Shown here in pieces: positions 61,508 to 64,000 of a DNA stretch of 64,000 bases. The DNA is taken from positions 336,300-400,299 of the forward strand of contig NZ_JNXT01000003.1 of the NCBI RefSeq assembly GCF_000716675.1, written 5' to 3'. The first letter of the stretch is position 1, and the number at the start of each line of letters is the position of its first letter. The notes under the pieces are model-generated. The model worked only from the letters and a program-made list of their open reading frames with translations. It ran no database searches and was not told the origin of the DNA. A program made the position numbers and the translations under genes. Origin of the DNA: Streptomyces alboflavus. Lineage in GTDB: Bacteria > Actinomycetota > Actinomycetes > Streptomycetales > Streptomycetaceae.

Positions 61508-62068
61508 ATGAGAGCGCGAACGTGGGTGAATGTGGCGGTTTCGGCGGGCGTGGTGCTGGTGGCGTGCGCGTGCGGCCCGGACAAGTCGAAGGACGACGCG
61601 GACACGAAGCCGTCGCGGCCGTCCGCGTCCACGGAGCAGAAGGAACCGTCGTCCACACCGTCCGAGTCCGCACCCTCCAAGAAGCCGTCGGCCACCCCGA
61701 GCGGCGTCCAGCCCGCCCCCAGGACGAAGAAGGGCGCGATCGAGCGCTACGAGCAGTACCTCCACGCCCTCGGCCGTGAGGACGTCGACACGGTCTGCGA
61801 GGTGGCCGGTCCCGCCGCGAAGAAGGCGGAGGACGAAGGCGCGGGCCCCTGCAAGTCGTCGTACGCCACCGTCTTCAAGATGATCTCGCCCACGCAGAAG
61901 AAGGCCCTCAGGACCGCGACGGTCGACCCGCAGCGCGTCGTGGTGCGCACACCCGCCAAGATCGAGATGCCGGTCGCAGCGGTGAAGTCCTCCGCCACGT
62001 TCTCCGAGAGCGACCTCGGCAGCTACACCCTGGAGTATCTGAAGAAGGACTGGTACATCACCGACTGA
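61508..62068 (+). CDS. Small lipoprotein of unknown function
   Basis: A 186-residue lipoprotein. The signal ends at a lipobox VACAC with Cys near residue 19 or 21. A Lys/Ser/Pro/Thr-rich linker of about 45 residues leads to a compact domain with two cysteines (TVCEVAG and GPCKSSYATVF), matching small Streptomyces lipoproteins of the NTF2/DUF type (YEQYLHALGREDVDTVCE). The function is unknown. The ATG at 61508 follows GGAGGGA. A GTG at 61490 would lengthen the signal by six residues. Confidence 0.8.
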   Translation: MRARTWVNVAVSAGVVLVACACGPDKSKDDADTKPSRPSASTEQKEPSSTPSESAPSKKPSATPSGVQPAPRTKKGAIERYEQYLHALGREDVDTVCEVAGPAAKKAEDEGAGPCKSSYATVFKMISPTQKKALRTATVDPQRVVVRTPAKIEMPVAAVKSSATFSESDLGSYTLEYLKKDWYITD

Positions 62069-62101
62069 ACCCGACCCGCCGTGCGCGACCCGGCCAGGGA
62101 G

Positions 62102-62986
62102 TCATGCCGGGGCCGGCAGCTCCATCAGGGCGAGCTCGGCCGGGTCGATCACCGCGGTGACCTCGGTGATGCGGCCGTCGACGACGGTGAAGGCCAGGAC
62201 GGACGCCGGGGTGCCGTCTTCCTTCCAGGAGATGACGCCGGGGCGGCCGTTGACGGTCGCTGTACGTCCATGAGCGGCGCCGCCGGCCACACGCGCGCGG
62301 GTGGCGACCTCGGTGGCTCCGAGCGTGACGAACTGACCCTGCGGCGTGTGGACGGTGAACTTCACCTCGGGGTGCAGGACTTCCAGAAGCCGCTCGAACT
62401 CGCCGTCGCGTGCGGCGGCCAAGAAGGCGTGAACCACCTCGCGTTGCTGCCGTGCGGTTCCGACGGGCGGCTCGCCACCTTGTACGTTCCGGACCTTCCT
62501 GCGGGCGCGGCTCGTGAGCATCTTGGTCGCGTCGGCGGACTCGCCGAGAATCGTGCCTGTCTCGGCGTGGGGCACGGTGAACACGTCGTGCAGCACGAAC
62601 GCCAGGCGTTCGTCCGGACGCAGCGAGTCCAGGACGGTGAGGAGCGCGAGGCCGACGGAGTCCCCCAGCTCCACGAGTTCTTCGGGGGCGGGGGCGTCGT
62701 TGAACACCACGGTGCATTCGGGCCCCTGGTCGTCGAGGCCGACGTGCGGGCGGTTCCGGCTTGACCGCAGCACATCGAGGCTGATGCGGCCGACCACGGT
62801 GGTCAGCCAGCCGCCGAGGTTGTCGATGGCGCCGGTGTCCTGGCGGGAGAGCCGCAGCCACGCCTCCTGGACCACGTCCTCCGCGTCGGCGTGCGAGCCG
62901 AGCACGCGAGGGGCGACGGCGCGGAGCCGGACGCGGTGGGACTCGAAGGCCTCGGAGATCGGATCCACGGGATGGGCCTCAGACAC
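62102..62986 (-). CDS. sigJ: SigJ-like ECF sigma factor with SnoaL-type C-terminal domain
   Basis: A 294-residue ECF sigma factor. Region 2 reads ESHRVRLRAVAPRVLGSHADAEDVVQEAWLRLSRQDTGAIDNLGGWLTTVVGRISLDVLRSSRNR; region 4 reads VGLALLTVLDSLRPDERLAFVLHDVFTVPHAETGTILGESADATKMLTSRARRKV. A SnoaL-like domain of about 120 residues follows, as in mycobacterial SigJ, and takes the place of an anti-sigma factor. The GTG at 62986 follows AAGG. It is divergent from an AhpD-like gene, a pairing typical of this ECF class, so the AhpD-like protein is probably its target or partner under oxidative stress. Confidence 0.9.
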   Translation of the reverse strand: MSEAHPVDPISEAFESHRVRLRAVAPRVLGSHADAEDVVQEAWLRLSRQDTGAIDNLGGWLTTVVGRISLDVLRSSRNRPHVGLDDQGPECTVVFNDAPAPEELVELGDSVGLALLTVLDSLRPDERLAFVLHDVFTVPHAETGTILGESADATKMLTSRARRKVRNVQGGEPPVGTARQQREVVHAFLAAARDGEFERLLEVLHPEVKFTVHTPQGQFVTLGATEVATRARVAGGAAHGRTATVNGRPGVISWKEDGTPASVLAFTVVDGRITEVTAVIDPAELALMELPAPA

Positions 62987-63118
62987 GTTGTTACCTTCCC
63001 TCCTGGCCTGACATCCGGCGGGGCTGCCTCGTCGGATGTGCAGGGACGCACACGGTCCCGCGAACAGCCGCCTCCGTTCCTGTGGGGGAGCGGTCAGGCC
63101 CGAGATGGGGAGATGACG

Positions 63119-63592
63119 ATGAAGGCCCGTATGGACTTCCATGGCAACGCGATCGGCGCCAAGCACGTGAAGTACCTCGTGTCGGCGGGCCAGGCGCTGC
63201 TGGCCACGTCGCTGCCGAAGGCGACGATGGAGCTGGTGGCTCTGCGGATCAGCCAGATCAACGGCTGTGGGTTCTGCGCCGACATGCACACCAAGGACGC
63301 CGCCCACGCCGGGGAGACCCCGGTGCGCCTGAACCTGGTGGCGACCTGGCGGGAGGCGACGGTCTTCTCCGATTCCGAGCGCGCCGCCCTGGAGTTGGCG
63401 GAACAGGGCACCCGCATCGCCGACGCCGCGGGCGGCGTCAGCGATGCGGCCTGGGCGGACGCGGCCCAGCACTACGACGAGGACCAGCTCGTCGCCCTGG
63501 TGTCGACGATCACGCTCATGAACGCCCTGAACCGCTTGAACGTGATGATTCAGCAGCCCGCGGGGGACTACCAGCCGGGTCAGTTCGGATAA
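63119..63592 (+). CDS. AhpD/carboxymuconolactone decarboxylase-like alkylhydroperoxidase
   Basis: A 157-residue cytoplasmic protein of the CMD family. The redox motif is CGFCADMH with Cys50, Cys53 and His57, the pattern of AhpD peroxidase, followed by EAAVFSDSERAALELAE-like sequence. It should reduce peroxides or act as a gamma-carboxymuconolactone decarboxylase; the CxxC favours peroxidase. I start at the ATG at 63119 because GGGGAG lies six bases before it; an ATG six bases upstream is possible. It is divergent from the SigJ-like sigma factor gene, its probable regulator. Confidence 0.88.
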   Translation: MKARMDFHGNAIGAKHVKYLVSAGQALLATSLPKATMELVALRISQINGCGFCADMHTKDAAHAGETPVRLNLVATWREATVFSDSERAALELAEQGTRIADAAGGVSDAAWADAAQHYDEDQLVALVSTITLMNALNRLNVMIQQPAGDYQPGQFG

Positions 63593-63646
63593 CCGGCAGC
63601 ACCCCGATCGCCACAGGCGGACGGTCGGTGCACAAGGGAAAACACT

Positions 63647-63681
63647 GATGGCCGGAGCCCATTCCTTGGGCTCCGGCCATC
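63647..63681 (+). terminator. Perfect hairpin terminator after the AhpD-like gene
   Basis: GATGGCCGGAGCCCA (63647-63661) and its exact reverse complement (63667-63681) form a 15-base stem around TTCCT. It lies 55 bases after the stop at 63592. Confidence 0.85.
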
Positions 63682-63880
63682 GGCACGGAAAAGAAGCGAA
63701 CAACCGACATTCAGTCAGTCACTGCTCCTGTCACCCGGGGCGGCGGAAATCATCACCGCTCCGGGATGTCATATGGGGATACTCGAATGGGTGCGGAATT
63801 GCGGGTGTGGTGGCGGGAGTTGGGGTATTATGGATGGTGTGCATGCCGGGTGAGTGAATTGTCGTGCGGGAGGTTCTGAG
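63682..63880 (+). promoter_or_regulatory. Promoter region of the right-edge gene
   Basis: This stretch is markedly AT-richer than its surroundings. TATTAT at 63826-63831 could be a -10 element, giving a leader of about 45 bases; no good -35 is seen at the usual distance, which would fit an alternative sigma factor. A GGGAGG Shine-Dalgarno lies just before the ATG at 63881. Confidence 0.4.
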
Positions 63881-64000
63881 ATGTCGGAGAGGGTCCGCGA
63901 CTTCGGGAAGTACGGTGCTCGTGGCGTCAAAGGCCATGAGGCCGTCGCGCGTCAGCTCGATGCTCTCGCCGGCTATTTCACCACGCCCGTGACCTCTCGC
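63881..64000 (+). CDS. Unidentified protein, N-terminal 40 residues only
   Basis: The gene starts at the ATG at 63881, which follows GGGAGG at the right distance, and runs off the right edge. The visible part begins MSERVRDFGKYGARGVKGHE and ends PVTSR; it is basic and hydrophilic, with no signal peptide. Forty residues are too few to name a family. Start confidence is fair because of the ribosome binding site and AT-rich promoter region. Confidence 0.5.
   Translation, partial: MSERVRDFGKYGARGVKGHEAVARQLDALAGYFTTPVTSR

Noticed and set aside
63648..63857. ORF of 69 codons after the AhpD-like gene
   Set aside because: It starts inside a terminator hairpin, lacks a ribosome binding site and has an amino acid composition unlike real genes.

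Overview
The window is a high-GC actinobacterial chromosome segment, almost certainly Streptomyces. Third codon positions are nearly always G or C, GTG and TTG starts are common, and the gene content is typical of the genus: AfsR/SARP regulators, an EspR-like/ImmA/7TM cassette, many solitary TetR-type regulators and numerous secreted proteins and lipoproteins. I see no rRNA, tRNA, CRISPR array, integrase or complete insertion sequence. Coding density is normal, and most genes stand alone or in 2-3 gene operons.

Layout. 1-4166: methylcitrate (propionate) cycle, prpD-prpB-prpC, with a divergent ScfR-type regulator cut by the left edge and TTTCGCAG repeats between them. 4245-9293: a giant BTAD/NB-ARC regulator whose 3' end overlaps a convergent two-gene ABC exporter. 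9342-10818: a scar zone with three truncated genes (TetR C-terminus, membrane-protein C-terminus, RidA C-terminus) around an intact MarR gene. 10928-16348: secreted cholesterol oxidase, a convergent secreted HExxH protein, an OsmC protein, a ligand-binding protein with no export signal, and an AraC/GyrI regulator. 16609-25617: alpha/beta hydrolase, a two-component system divergent from a ferric-reductase-like / FMN-binding / ApbE operon, a TetR-MFS efflux pair with three operator-like palindromes, a second hydrolase and a small zinc-ribbon protein. 25709-30930: LuxR regulator, FG-GAP secreted protein, and an MMPL exporter with divergent TetR.

30931-38203: a structured non-coding region leads into an EspR-like XRE / ImmA-IrrE peptidase / 7TM membrane protein operon. 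After it come a RibD-type reductase, an unrecognised protein, a truncated P-loop kinase and a large membrane protein broken by a frameshift. 38358-44223: two penicillin-recognising serine hydrolases around a DUF4232 lipoprotein, a medium-chain dehydrogenase, a small unknown protein and a GNAT enzyme. 44524-49218: AfsR-like SARP regulator, RidA protein, methyltransferase and divergent XRE-cupin regulator. 49275-54653: an XRE-nSTAND-TM-WD40 protein, a small exported protein and a 22-codon leader ORF coupled to a small membrane protein. 54792-61296: Dabb protein/TetR operon with clean operators, hydrolase, a secreted synthetase-only RelA/SpoT-like protein (ATP 3'-pyrophosphokinase type), a VOC fragment, EamA exporter, and TetR divergent from a flavin amine oxidase. 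61508-64000: lipoprotein, SigJ-like sigma factor divergent from an AhpD-like protein, and a gene cut by the right edge.

The most distinctive items are the secreted alarmone-synthetase homologue (56979-57818), the EspR-like/ImmA/7TM operon with its structured leader, the XRE-nSTAND-TM-WD40 protein, the membrane-to-exterior flavin electron-transfer operon, and the cluster of broken genes. All functions are inferred from sequence motifs read by eye; no database search was run.
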